From assembly GCF_901000735.1 (NCBI RefSeq), contig NC_081547.1:23676046-23740045 (forward strand): DNA of 64,000 bases. Reading direction: 5' to 3'. The stretch's first letter is position 1, and every line of letters begins with the position of its first letter. Both the position numbers and the translations under genes were made by a program. This document shows positions 21,393 to 32,504 of this stretch, piece after piece. The DNA comes from Corylus avellana (taxonomy: Eukaryota > Streptophyta > Magnoliopsida > Fagales > Betulaceae). The notes below the pieces were generated by a model, which had not been told where the DNA came from, made no database searches, and saw only the letters and a list, made by a program, of their open reading frames with translations.

Positions 21393-22092
21393 GCATCTTC
21401 TGGGGATTCTAAGGCAACCAGCGATTAATTACTTGACTCCCTCCTCAATCACGTTGAAGAAGATAGTTTAGAATTAAGCTGCGACGATATTAAACATTTG
21501 CTTTTGGTGATTTGACTACCTTTCTTGAATTTTGCTCAGAAGGGCAAAATTATCATATAATTTTTTATTTTTTTTTTGGATAATTTTGTTCCTCAAAAAC
21601 AAAGAACATTTATGCCCCTCTAAAACTCAGCAGTAGTAAATAGGGCTGAGCAAATTACCGACTAACTGACTTTCAACTGATACCGACCGTTACCGACTAG
21701 ATGGTAGATGGTAGGCGGCATGATTTTTTTTATTCTGAATTTTTTGGTTCGGTAGGCGGAAGAGGTTTTTTAACTGAATTGACTTTACTGACTGACTTTC
21801 GACTGACTTTACCGACAAATTTGCCACTTTTCCACATACTGACATTACCGACACCGACTTTACCGACTTCTGACAGACACGAACTTTACCGACCACCATT
21901 TGTTTTGAAATGCGAAATAAAATAAAATTTGGCAGAATAAGTTGGTGAAATAACTGACTTTACCGACGTTGTTGGTTCAAAAGGCAAAAATAATTTTTTT
22001 TTTACCAAAACCAACATTATCGACTGACGCTTAGCCCATTAGTAAACTTTGACACTACTTCATTTCAGGATTTATTTACTGCAGGGATCGAG
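21393..22092 (+). pseudogene. P450 scrap in opposite orientation: exon 1 end, intron, exon 2 start
   Basis: On + the sequence reads ASSGDSKATSD, stop, LLDSLLNHVEEDSLELSCDD then IKHLLL (21393-21506). A GTGATT donor at 21507 matches the P450 intron start. The intron contains a hAT MITE and ends in TTTCAG at 22068. Exon 2 then begins DLFTAGI (22069-22090) and is lost. The piece therefore spans an exon 1/intron/exon 2 junction, inverted relative to the rest of the cluster. Confidence 0.85.
21641..22038 (+). mobile_element. hAT-type MITE inside the inverted P450 intron
   Basis: The termini TAGGGCTGAGCAA and (inverted) TGGGCTAAGCG are flanked by GTAGTAAA (21633-21640) and TTAGTAAA (22039-22046), an 8-bp duplication with one mismatch. 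The interior has many CCGACTTTAC-type short repeats. This matches plant non-autonomous hAT elements starting TAGGGNTGAGCA. The open frames within it are repeat artefacts. Confidence 0.7.
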
Positions 22093-22437
22093 GCTCAGCC
22101 CTAGATTGATATAGGCACTCTATATCAATCTAGCCGTACAATAATTACATATGAGTTGAGTTTTTGGAAGCATACGCAAATCCTTCCAAAAAAGTTGGTT
22201 TTATTGATCTTTTCCTGTTTTCCTTTGTATACTGCTTAATTTGTCTTTGGTTTGGTTTAATCATTAATGAAATGTACATAAAAAAAAAAAGAAAAAAAAA
22301 GAAAAGGGTTTTGGAAGCAGGAAGAAGATAACAACTACAAATGAGGTACGGTAATTCTACATCTATTATGCATATGCAAAATCCTTACATTACATTTACA
22401 CACGTCCATTGACTATTATTTGTCTAACATTATAAAA
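22093..22437 (+). other. Spacer / 3' flank of the intact P450
   Basis: An inverted pair, TTGATATAGG and CCTATATCAA-like (22107-22130), and an A-rich run (22280-22303) are the only structures. The intact P450 ends at 22438 on the minus strand, so its 3' UTR lies here. Confidence 0.45.
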
Positions 22438-25400
22438 TTACACGGATTTGATGGGAATAGCCAGGAGGGGCTCAGCCTTATGCAAGGTAATGCCAAACAT
22501 CTCTCTCATGTCAATATCTTTTGGCTTCATCTCATCTGCCAGCTTCCAGTTAAAGCCGTGGACAAGAGAGGCCAGCATCAAGTGCACCATCCGGTTGGCC
22601 ATAGGCAATCCAGGGCAAATCCTTCTTCCAGCTCCAAAGGGAATGAGCTCAAAATCTCTCCCTTTGAAGTCAATTTCCTTGTCTAAAAACCTCTCCGGCA
22701 GAAACAAATTTGGGTTTTTCCATACGCTTGAATCCCGTCCCATGGCCCATACGTTTACTAGTATTTGTGCATTTTTGGGCACGGTAAAGCCACACATCTC
22801 TACATCAACCTCAGCCTTATGGGGAACCAGGAAGGGCGCTGGTGGGTGCAACCTAAAGGTTTCTTTCACTATTGCCTGTAGATAAGGCAACTTTAAGATG
22901 TTCGATTCTTGAACAAGTCCGTCCTTGCCAAGCACTTCTTCAATCTCTTTTCGGGCTTTTGCCATTTTTTTAGGGCTGTGGAGTAACTCTGTCATCGCCC
23001 ATTCCACTGTGCTTGATGTTGTGTCGGTCCCTGCAGCAAATAAATCCTGACACGTACAAAGTTGTGTGAGAGCTGACTACTTAAGAAAACTTCTCCTCCG
23101 AAAATAGAAAAAAAAAAACCTTCTCCTCAAAGAAAGCAGAAGTAATCAATAATTTTGCTGCTAAAGGATAAGGCTCACAGAGAAGGAGTAATGCAACAGT
23201 AGTAATAAATAATTTTTGAGGAATGATACAACCCCAACTTGGGCCAACTTTGGGCCAACTTTTTATTTTATTTTTTTATTTAAAATAATAATAAATTAAA
23301 AATTAAATTTTTTTTGAATCAATAATTTTTATTTTGGTCATTCTTTTATTTGGTATTTTTGAAAAATAAAAAATAAAAATTGTATTTTTCTTCATAATAA
23401 TGACCATTTTTTTTAAATGGTCATTATTATGAAGAAAAATACAATTTTTATTTTTTTAAAAAATATCAAATAAAAGAAGGACCAAAATAAAAATTATTGC
23501 TTCAGAAACTTTTTTAATTTTTGATTTTGTTATTTTTTAAATTAAAAAATAAGGAAAATTTTTTGAAGCAAAATACAGTTTTTATTTAAAAAAAAAATAC
23601 CAAAAAGAAAAAAAGAATAACCAAAATAAAAATGATTGCTTCAGAAACTTTTTTAATTTTTAATTTTGGTATTTTTTAAATTAAAAAATAAGACAAAAAT
23701 TGGCCCAAAATTAGGCAAAATAGTTGTGTCTTTAACAATTTCCATAATTTTCTCACATATTATTGACTTATTGACCTTTTAATTTTCTTTGGACAAAATT
23801 CTGCTGGTCCCCCAAATTGTGATGATAACGACTTATGATTGAGAAAGTACTTGGCTTTGTTGGGCAAAATTTTTATTCACTTTATTTACTGCCAGTTTTC
23901 ATGCACCATTTTTCCAAAAACAATCCAAATCAAAATATTTTAACTTTTTTTCATTTTTTATATTATATCATTCGGTTCTTATTACTATTTAAATAAAAAA
24001 ATCACCCTAACACAATTTTTTTTTCTTTATTTATACCAAACCATTTTTTTTTCTTCACATCAATCTATATTAACTACAGTATCCAGAAAAAAAAGGCTTT
24101 AACAAACAAACCTCTTATCTCAAAAGTTGAATGAGATATTGATTTAATTATTTAATTAATATTTTTTTTACTATTTAATTTGTTGTTTTAGTAAGTTAGA
24201 TTTAACTTATAAAATATTTAGGGATAACTTCACTTAGGACTTTTGAACTACCACACATTTTTAGAAGACTCGATAAATGCACTTAATGATTTCATCACTT
24301 TTAATGTCAAAAAACTGACGAGGTAAATTGCATCAAATTAAAAGTTGGGATGTGAAATTAAAAGGTTTTGAAATTTGATGGATCTTTTCAAATCGCGTGG
24401 TAGTTCAAAGGTTCTTTGTGAAGTTTCCCCAAATATTTATTTAAAATTTGAGATAAATGATTAAAAGAAGCTCTAATACCTTATTAAATTACTATTTACC
24501 TTAAAAGCTTAAACCTTAATAGTTGACCCTCCTAATTTCCAAAATGTGGATGAAAAAAAAAAGGGTGGCCAGCTATCCAAATTAATATAAATTGATACAA
24601 GTTTCCTGAAAATATAACTAGCCACCCATGCCAAAATAAATTTATGAATTAAGATTGTCTAAAATTTCTAAGCCATTTAATCAAAGATTTATTTTGGAAT
24701 GGGTGGCTAGTTATTATATTTTAAGGAATCTTGCATCACTTTTTATTTTCTAAATAAAAATAATTATGATTTTTTTCGCATCAACATTCATTATTATTAA
24801 AATATGGATGGACTATATAATAAAATATTAAGATTGTAATGAACTAAAAGTACAAGAATTTATTTATTTATTTATTTTTCGATAGAATACTCTATAAATT
24901 ATTGAAAGTCTTCATCCTTATAAAGTTTATAACTTATAGGGAAATCATATATAAAATCATTAGGTAAACGCGCTTTTATTAAAAACTCATTTGAGTATTT
25001 TTTTTTTGAAATTTAGTCCCTAGGTCACTCGAAACTACTAGAAAACTCCCTACCGTTAATTTTTATTAACTTTCGTTAGTCCACTCAAAACTCACCGTTT
25101 TATTTTATTAAAATATTATTTTTTTTATTAATTTAATTTAAAAAATTAAATCTTAAAAAAAAAAAAAAAAAAAAAATTGAAGGGTGGCCAGGGGTGGCGG
25201 TGCCAACCCCCCAACCCCTATGGGGTNNNNNNNNNNNNNNNNNNNNNNNNNNNNNNNNNNNNNNNNNNNNNNNNNNNNNNNNNNNNNNNNNNNNNNNNNN
25301 NNNNNNNNNNNNNNNNNNNNNNNNNNNNNNNNNNNNNNNNNNNNNNNNNNNNNNNNNNNNNNNNNNNNNNNNNNNNNNNNNNNNNNNNNNNNNNNNNNNN

Positions 25401-26732
25401 NNNNNNNNNNNNNNNNNNNNNNNNNNNNNNNNNNNNNNNNNNNNNNNNNNNNNNNNNNNNNNNNNNNNNNNNNNNNNNNNNNNNNNNNNNNNNNNNNNNN
25501 NNNNNNNNNNNNNNNNNNNNNNNNNNNNNNNNNNNNNNNNNNNNNNNNNNNNNNNNNNNNNNNNNNNNNNNNNNNNNNNNNNNNNNNNNNNNNNNNNNNN
25601 NNNNNNNNNNNNNNNNNNNNNNNNNNNNNNNNNNNNNNNNNNTTTTTAAAATTAAATTAATAAAAAAAAAAATATTTTAATTAGTTTTTTAGTAGTTTCG
25701 AGTGACCCAGAGACTAAATTTTCAAAAAAAAAATACTCAAAGAATTTTTAATAAAAGCGCCTTTATCTAAGAATTTTATATTTGATTTCCCTAACTTATA
25801 TAATGATCAAAATATGACTGAAAAGGAAAATTCACCTGAAGCAAATGTTTCATATGATCGCAACTCAATTCTGCATCATCTTCTTCAATGAGATTGAGGA
25901 GGGAGTCAAGCACATCGCTGGTTGGCTTAGAACCCAAGGAAGATGCTCTTGATTGTAATCGTTTATCGATTATACCATCAAGAACAACAAAAAAATTTCT
26001 GAAATAAACATTCATCCTTCGGCGTGCACCTTGTGGGTCAACTAAACGAAGTGCTGGGAAATAGTCTACAATATTCGGCCTTCCAGCTTCTTCCATGGTT
26101 CCCACTACGAGATCCAGGAACTCTTGGGATGCATCTGAACAATACTCTGCTAAGTCCGTGGAGAAAAATGTGTTGGATATGGCATTAAGGACCGTTGTGA
26201 AGGCTGCTCGACCAATATCTACCGCTTCACCACTATTACAATTTTCCTTAACGTGGTCTACTAGTTGTTGCACCTTTTTACATCGAATGGCTTCAGTGGA
26301 ATGGAGCCGTTGTGGAACGAATATTTGCTGGGCAGAAACTTTCCTGAGGCTTCTCCACTGAGCCGATGCGGGCAGCCACGTCATTGAAAATTTGTGGTGG
26401 TCGAATGCTCGGGCAGTGTCCGGGATGGTTCGGCTGGAGAAGGCCTGGTCGTGTTTTTGAAGTGCTTCTTTGGCCAAGTCTGGAGAGGAAATGACTATGG
26501 TTGTTCTGCGCCCGAGCTTGAGAGTCATAAGGGGTCCATAAGTTTTTGAGAGCTTGGCAGCAGCTTGATGAGGTTGGTTGCCAAGCTGAAAGATGTTTCC
26601 GATGATCGGAAAAGGTCTGGGGCCTGGTGGGAGTCTGGGTGAGCCAGAGTTCCGGCGTGCTAGACCGGAGGTGATCAGATGAATGATTGCCCACCAAAAG
26701 GAAAGTGCCAGAACAAATGCTAGGTACTCCAT
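22438..26732 (-). CDS. CYP76-family cytochrome P450 (geraniol 8-hydroxylase-like), intact, two exons
   Basis: This is a membrane-bound haem mono-oxygenase. CYP76 members hydroxylate monoterpenols, diterpenes and other small molecules at the ER, and the substrate here is unknown. Exon 1 is 26732-25836 (299 codons) with donor CAG|GTGAAT. Exon 2 is 23046-22438 after a TCAG acceptor, phase 0. Together they encode 501 aa, the normal length. Features are an N-terminal hydrophobic anchor (about 3-22), proline hinge [13 protein letters not shown] (34-46), I-helix AGTDTT (304-309), ExxR in KETFR (E361-R364), PERF (416-419) and the haem loop [10 protein letters not shown] (436-445, Cys443). No frameshift or internal stop is seen. 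The 2.8-kb intron holds several transposable elements and an N gap. It is the only intact member of the local cluster. Confidence 0.93.
23221..23740 (+). repeat. Foldback repeat in the P450 intron (hairpin arms 23314-23406 and 23417-23508)
   Basis: The two arms are about 92 bp, nearly complementary and separated by about 10 bases (ATTTTTTTTAA), with GGTCATTATTATGAAG at the centre. The right arm's tail, CTTCAGAAACTTTTTTAAT, recurs at about 23638. The outer ends carry TTGGGCCAACTT and AAATTGGCCCAAAAT, which may be the inverted termini of a larger MITE. It is AT-rich and non-coding. Confidence 0.65.
23852..24112 (+). mobile_element. Probable MITE in the P450 intron
   Basis: GGCTTTGTTGGGCAAAATTT at the left faces AAGGCTTTAACAAACAAACC at the right, and the AT-rich interior contains ATTACTATTTAAATAAAAAA. 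It resembles the MITE at 19389-19612 in composition and termini. No target duplication could be fixed. Confidence 0.4.
24221..24430 (+). mobile_element. MULE-type MITE in the P450 intron
   Basis: GGGATAACTTCACTTAGGAC and the inverted right end GGGGAAACTTCACAAAGAAC form inverted termini that continue through TTTGAACTACCAC. A perfect 9-bp duplication, AAATATTTA, lies at 24212-24220 and 24431-24439. The GGGGAAACTTCAC terminus is shared with the element at 30694. Confidence 0.8.
24939..25791 (+). mobile_element. MULE-type element in the P450 intron, interior partly unsequenced
   Basis: GGGAAATCATATATAAAATC (left) and GGGAAATCAAATATAAAATT (right, inverted) begin inverted repeats of at least 130 bp that include GCGCTTTTATTAAAAA and GGTCACTCGAAACTACTA. 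A perfect 9-bp duplication, TAACTTATA, lies at 24930-24938 and 25792-25800. A 416-base N run fills the centre. The element ends 36 bp before the 5' splice site of the P450 intron when read on the gene strand. Confidence 0.85.
25227..25642. other. Assembly gap, 416 N
   Basis: This is a run of N within the MULE-type element. The open frames reported through it have no meaning. Confidence 1.
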
Positions 26733-26860
26733 TCACTATTGGGAGTTGTTTGGCTTTGGATAAGAAAGCAATATTTGGCTTTGCATAAGAAAGCAATATT
26801 GGGAGTTGTTTGCAGCTTGATCAAAAGTGAGATGTTATATATATATATATATAGAGAGAG
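26733..26860 (-). promoter_or_regulatory. Promoter and 5' leader of the intact P450, with (TA)n TATA region
   Basis: Read on the minus strand, a TATATATATATATATA tract (26836-26852) lies about 105-120 bp upstream of the ATG at 26732, a suitable distance for a TATA box with an 80-90 base leader. Between them, GGCTTTGGATAAGAAAGCAATATT-like sequence is repeated twice (about 26751-26799 on +). TATA function is inferred from position and composition only. Confidence 0.5.
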
Positions 26861-27673
26861 AGGATGAGATGAGGAATCTGCGCTAGTAATGGATACGAAA
26901 TGGCTGGTAATGTGGTCTCGCTCCAGGTTCCCCACTTTTGCTTAAAAAAAACAAAAAAACAAATTAGGCTGAAGAAAACACAAAAAAAAAATTATACGGA
27001 ATTATACGGTCCTCCCATCCCACCCCCCCCCCAGAAAAAGGCGGTCGCCAAAAAATAATTTTAGGTCTTCATAAAAGTCCCGATACCCCCTTCTCTTCCT
27101 CAGTTCCCCCTAGTCCCCTTAACCTCTTTGCTTCATGGCTTCACACACAGTGAGAATTTGAGAGTCATAGAGAGAGATTGCCGGTGAGAGAATGAGATGG
27201 AGAGATTGAGAATTTGAGAGAGAGAGAGAGCACTGCTGCGGGAGGTGAAATTCTTTGTAAATTTTGTTATATAATCGTGGGATTATAATGTAAAAGCAAG
27301 AAATTGTGAAGATTTGTGAATTGTGAAACTTTGGGTTGGTTGACGTAAGTCCAAATTTTGGGGATTTCTCTGATTTTTTTCTTCTTCTTATTTTCTTTAT
27401 GTATGTATGTAAATATTTGTTTGATTAGGTTAATTATTCCTCGAATGATTTACTTTCCCATTCAATGATTCATTTGTATTTCCTGGCTAGTTAATTTGCT
27501 CACATGCTCGGCCAACTAGAGCCATCAATTTCCGGACAACTTCCTATTTTGCATGTGAGCTAAAGGCTATATGAGTCAGAAAATGTTAACATGGAGGATA
27601 CACAACTAGTGCCAAATCATACAGTGCTCCAGTGCCACATGACCTGACGTTACTGGGTGGTTTTGATACCATT

Positions 27674-27882
27674 TGTAACAACCTAGGAAAAAATGCTAGC
27701 TACATCTGCGCTATTACCCCAAAAAGACTAGTCAATTTGGATCTTTCCTAAAATTCATTATAAAACCCATTTTCACCTAGTAATTAGACAATATGGGATT
27801 TAGCACCCATGACTATCTTTATAAACCATCCACTCTATGTGAGTTTCTTCTCATCTTTCTAACGTGAGACCGGGGTGTTATA
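27674..27882 (-). repeat. Solo LTR-like remnant with adjoining primer-binding-like site
   Basis: On the minus strand it starts TATAACACCCCGGTCTCACG and ends GGTTGTTACA, giving short inverted ends. ATGGTATCAAAACC follows directly and resembles the initiator-Met tRNA primer site of plant LTR elements (TGGTATCAGAGC), with changes. No second LTR was found nearby. It may be a TRIM or solo LTR. Confidence 0.45.
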
Positions 27883-27884
27883 GA

Positions 27885-27920
27885 GAGACGAGGAGAGAGA
27901 GAGAGAGAGAGAGAGAGAGT
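27885..27920 (+). repeat. GA microsatellite
   Basis: GAGACGAGGA is followed by an uninterrupted (GA)n run, then GTGAG. Confidence 0.9.
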
Positions 27921-29034
27921 GAGATTTTATTTTTTCTCAAGTTTTTATTCTCTAGTGTGTGAACAGTGAATAGGCTGATTAGCCTATTCACTGTACAGAC
28001 TAGATGAAAAATCTACAAATTGACTATTCTATTGGAGATCAAAAATAACTTAAAATAGTCAAATATGACTATTTTAAGCCATTTAGCTACTCTTTTGGAG
28101 ATCCTTTGTTTGCATCAGTACAAAAATATAAAAGAAAAGTGCTATTTATTAGATTCTCATATTACTGTCATACAATTATGGTGATGTGATAATTAATAAA
28201 AATCAACTATTAATTTTTTGTTCTCATAAACCCTCATTAATCAAATGATTAAATACGTTTACTTTTTTCACCTCAATCATTTTCTCCTGTAATGAAAAGA
28301 TCAGAGGCATTTGCCGAAAGGGCCCAAAAATTTCACAACTTTCACACATCTATTAATCTAGGATTTGTAGTCTACACATCCTATATTGCCCACATACTTC
28401 CCTAATAAAACAAGACAATAAATATAAAAATATACTACTACACTATTTGAATAGTTAAAATAGCATTATTGCTGAAATGCTTTTAGTTTACATTATTCAT
28501 CATCATTATCAATGAATTCTCTAAAGTTTAATCAAATTTTAAGTAAAAAAATTTATTTTTATCATTTTATTTATTTATTTATTACATACACTAAATATCA
28601 AGCTCTGTAAATATTTATCTATTTTAAATAAATATTATTTTTTATTAATTGTTAGTTGGTTGAAACTAATCACCAAAGAAAAAAAAGACTTCCAAGTTCA
28701 CATATGGAAAGAGAAAACAATGAAAGTAATAAAATAATAAATGACTAAAGAAAAACTAGCATCAAATATGAAGAGAGATTATGGCAAAAACTAAATTAAA
28801 GAAATAATGGAGAGTTTGATAAATGAGAGTGTTTTAGAATATTCTCTAAATTTTAGAGTCACCCTTATATTGGTTCCCATAATAGATTTGTAGCTCCACA
28901 TACTTAATCACATCTATATTTATTTTGTTTTCAGAATCAAGAAGAGGAGGAAAAGAGCCTTTGACCTTGCGGAAATTCGGTCATTAATGTTATAAATCAT
29001 ATAATTTGTACATATGCTTAAACGTAAATTCTTT

Positions 29035-29192
29035 GAGTAATGATGCAAAGCACGCGGCGTGCCACGCCAGTGCAAAAAATTTTTTTTTTTTTTTTTTTTT
29101 TAAAAAAAAAATAATAAAATAATAATAAAGGGTTTTTGTGCCTGGCGTGCATCACTGTTGATGCACGCCAGGCGTGCTTTCCATCATTACTC
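29035..29192 (+). mobile_element. Small MULE MITE with the Pack-MULE terminus
   Basis: It begins GAGTAATGATGCAAAGCACG and ends (inverted) GAGTAATGATGGAAAGCACG, the same GAGTAATGAT terminus as the Pack-MULE at 1542. It is flanked by AAATTCTTT (29026-29034) and AAATTGTTT (29193-29201). Unit B at about 33723-33732 is the empty site. Inside are T/A homopolymers and a GCCTGGCGTGCATC / GATGCACGCCAGGC hairpin. Confidence 0.85.
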
Positions 29193-29769
29193 AAATTGTT
29201 TCATTCCAGCACACTTTCAAAATGTGAGGTAACGGTTATCTCACAAGTCCCAATTGTCCGACAACTTACTAATTATAATGTTATTATTAAGACACGTTTT
29301 TTATGAGATCGTTTTTGCAACCACTCGTCTTCTGTAGTGACTAGCTCCCAAAAAGCAAAAACAGAAGTTGCAATCATGTCGATGAGAAATGAGCTAAATG
29401 AGCTGATTTTTTAGGTAAATATAGCTCACTTTGCCACTTATTAATTATTATGATTCATTATAAATACAGATTTTTTATAACTATTTTTTCTTGCTTTATC
29501 TGTACCAAATGTTTATGTTTCTAAATTAATCAAAAAATAATAAATTATTATTAAGAATGTTAAAAGAAAAATATGTGCATGCATCACATGTTTTCTTTAA
29601 TATGAACATATTTTTTTAGTCGGAGGGATGTGAGATGTACATGTTTTCTTTATTAAATATAGACCGTAAATTGTGGGACCCGGAGAATAGGTCTAGAAAG
29701 CATCAATAACTCATTTCATTCATAATTGTGATTTTATTTGAGAAATAGAGTTTTTAAGTTCAAAAATAC

Positions 29770-30693
29770 ATAGTAGAGCTTAAGGAAGTGCCGCACAGCT
29801 GAGGGGAAGGGGTTTCTCCCCCTCCCCCCCTCTCTTTCCCCCTCTGTTTTCTTGATCTGTTCCCCACTCCCTTCCCCATTTTCCTTCCCCCCCTCTCTTC
29901 CCCGATCTGTGTTTCTTTTCTTTTTTGTGTTTGTTTTTGGATTTCGTTTTCTTTTCCCTGTTGTTGTTCTTTGTTTGCTTGTTTATTTTTTCTTGCAAGG
30001 TGTTTATTTGGGCACACTTTGTGGGTGCCGCTCATAGGGGATTCACTCAAACTTCCCCCCAATTTCTTTGAGTGCGCCGCCGATCTCCTCCGCGTCAGCT
30101 TTGCCGTTTACTGTCTTCTGCTTGGTCTTTTCACGCGTCCCCACCGCGATGTGCTTCCAACGCCATCTACGCATCAGTTTCCGGCAAGCACGCGATCGGC
30201 TTTTCTTCTGACTGCTATCATCCGCCTAGTGTGCTCCTATTTTTAAATTTTTAGTTGTATTGCTTTGATTTTTCCTGTATTTTCCTTGTTTTTCTTGCTG
30301 CTTGTAATAAGGCCATGTCCTCTTCCTTGATCTCCTCGCTTGTTATTTTGGTCCAGACCCCTGGGTTGTGGATGTGAACGATATCCTGGCTTTCGGGTTT
30401 AGGGGGATGTGTGTCGGCATGGGGTCCTTTTGATCCCAGGGTCGAGAAATAAGAGCTATCTATGCATTAGTTTGTGTCTGCCTAGCGCAGATCTGTTTTT
30501 CCAACTGAAGATTAGTTATAGGTTAGCGGATGTTTGGCATCTTTGATGTGTAATCTTTTAGTTACGACTTTGATCTTTTAGCTTCGGCTAGGATCTTTCA
30601 GAACGTTATGTTCTGTGATTGTAAGAGTTTTAATACTCTTGATTCCTCTATTAATGAGATAAGAATGATTTTCCTTCAAAAAAAAAAAAAAAA
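29770..30693 (+). mobile_element. Retroposed sequence with poly(A) tail (probable 5'-truncated LINE)
   Basis: It is flanked by 14-bp direct repeats, AAGTTCAAAAATAC (29756-29769) and AAGTTAAAAAATAC (31036-31049), and unit B shows the empty site. The 3' end reads TTAATGAGATAAGAATGATT and then 16 A (30678-30693). This fits LINE-mediated insertion on +. The 5' part is CT-rich. No reverse transcriptase domain is visible, so it is either a LINE 3' end or another processed transcript. Confidence 0.65.
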
Positions 30694-31024
30694 GGGGAAA
30701 CTTCACTTACCCCCCTATACTTTCGCGCTTTTTGCAGACACCCCCCATTGTTCAAAACCTCTCACTTTGGTGTATCAAACTTTCGTTTCCTTTCAAATAC
30801 CCCCTACCGTTAGCTTTTGCAGTGTAAAAGACCTTTCCACCCCTAAATTTTTTTTTAAAAAAATTATTTTTAATAAAAAATAAGGGCACGATTGTAATTT
30901 TCCACTATTTCCGTTAGGATTTAACAGAAAATCCTAACGGAAGGGGGAAAGTGAAAGGAAACGAAAGTTGGATACATCAAAGTGAGAGGTTTTGAACAAT
31001 AAGGNNNNNNNNNNNNNNNNNNNN
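30694..31024 (+). mobile_element. MULE-like MITE inserted in the poly(A) tail
   Basis: The left end is GGGGAAACTTCACTTACCCC. Internal inverted repeats pair TTGTTCAAAACCTCTCACTT with the inverse of 30976-31001, and TTTCGTTTCCTTTC with GAAAGGAAACGAAA. Poly(A) lies on both sides, so an A-only 9-bp duplication would be invisible. The right terminus falls in the 20-N gap. The terminus matches the MITE at 24221-24430. Confidence 0.7.
31005..31024. other. Assembly gap, 20 N
   Basis: It hides the right terminus of the MITE; the inverted left end predicts a GTAAGTGAAGTTTCCCC-type sequence there. Confidence 1.
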
Positions 31025-31594
31025 ACAAAAAAAAAAAGTTAAAAAATACGTATTTTTTTTATTAAACGGATACTTTTTTTCTTTTTTTGGTTGAAATGAA
31101 CTTTTTGAATGTTAAACACACTTTTAAATTCTTCAAACGCACACTAAAAAAAACCCTACGCCAAGCATGTCAATCATATAATCGTCTCTCCAAAAGAAGC
31201 ACAATTGATACTTGGCATGCGTCCAAAATCATATAATGTAAAGGAAAGGAACAACAGATCGATAAGACGCATCAAATGAAATTTGAACTAGAAACAATAC
31301 GGCAATCACTGTATGCAGGAAAATATTGCAACTGGAAGGGAATTTAGTCAATACACCATGTAAGTACCGACAATCAATCACACAAAAAAGTCTACTATAT
31401 TTGTAATTATTAACAATTTCAAAATATATGAAATTGTCTTACGGATGATCATGAAATTGTCTTTGCAAGGTCACGATTGACTTGCATATATATATATTGA
31501 AGTGTAGTGTAGAGGATTACAAAACAACACAAGTATATATTTCAACCCTTTATACTTTATTAGCTAGTATCAGAGCCTTTCAAGCATTAAACTA

Positions 31595-32504
31595 TGAAAA
31601 ACGTCATGCCGACTTTAAAAATTTGTTTATCACAATCAATTTATGCGGAATTAATATTATGAAACAATAAACAATTCAATCATCCAAAATATATAAAGCA
31701 ACAAAGACGCGGACACATGTATTTTGGTTACGAAAATGAAATTTTTTAGAAATCGATCTAAAAGTAAAACCTCTCCGGGGCAGCCAAACTCAGGAAATCA
31801 CTATCAAAAAATTATCCAGAGATTACAGACACTAGAAACACTTACAACCCTTTGCAAGACCTTGACTCTGTAAGATCGACAAGCTTATAACTCGTCTCCT
31901 TGGTCACAATCTTCTTCAACGTGATTCTCCTTTACCGGACCCTTCTGATAGACTTCTCAACCGTAGATTTATTAAAGGAATAACTAAAACTCTAAGAGAT
32001 TCAATTTATCGTTCGTCACGTATGATCTCTCTTAACACAGCCTCCGACGAACTCTCTGGGGGCGAAAATCCGTACCTCTCTCTTGTATAATGATGTATAT
32101 ATATCAGTACATCAAACCCTAGACCTGGGCCCACTAAAAACACGTTTTTGGGTATAATAGGTACATAGCGTTCAGACAGGGTAAGTGCCTGTCCAGACAG
32201 GGCCTTGCAGGGAAACATATGCTTGCTGGAAAGCCTGTCCGGACAGCCTAGCACCCTGTCCAGTCATAGCCTGCAGTGGAGAGAAAACAACATTTTGAAA
32301 ATGCTATCTAGCCTTGATTAACAGCTCTGATCGATGGGCGTATGTAGTCCGATTGAACTGAAATTTTGCAAGGACGTTTATGACACATGAATCTACATTA
32401 TGAACGGTGGAGATTTGATTATGAGCATTATATATCAGTGTTTGAGCCCGTGGACAGTAACGTCTGCATTTTGAAACTGAATTAAGCCAACACGAGAACT
32501 AACA
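31595..32504 (-). repeat. Copia LTR A
   Basis: On + it runs from TGAAAAACG to AACTAACA, so on the element strand it starts TGTTAG and ends TTTTTCA. The sequence is shared with LTR B (34833-35792) and LTR C (40859-41690), including GGACAGGG-rich repeats such as CCTGTCCGGACAG. The left flank AACTA equals the five bases after LTR C. Confidence 0.85.

Larger units (their letters stand above)
26861..28345 (+). other. P450 upstream flank and spacer
   Basis: 26866-26912 resembles the repeats ending near 714 and 13250. After that come a C10 run (27024-27033), GA-rich sequence (27150-27240) and GA dinucleotides (27885-27920). Apart from the LTR-like remnant at 27674 no gene or element is recognised. 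Confidence 0.45.

Noticed and set aside
25177..25680. Open frames across the 416-N gap
   Set aside because: They consist almost wholly of undetermined residues; the flanks are transposon inverted repeats.
27100..27260. GA-rich stretch as a possible promoter or leader of a separate gene
   Set aside because: No start codon context or downstream coding sequence; it is simple-sequence-like.
29760..30254. Frames in the CT-rich retroposed sequence
   Set aside because: Low complexity and overlapping in several phases; no conserved domain seen.
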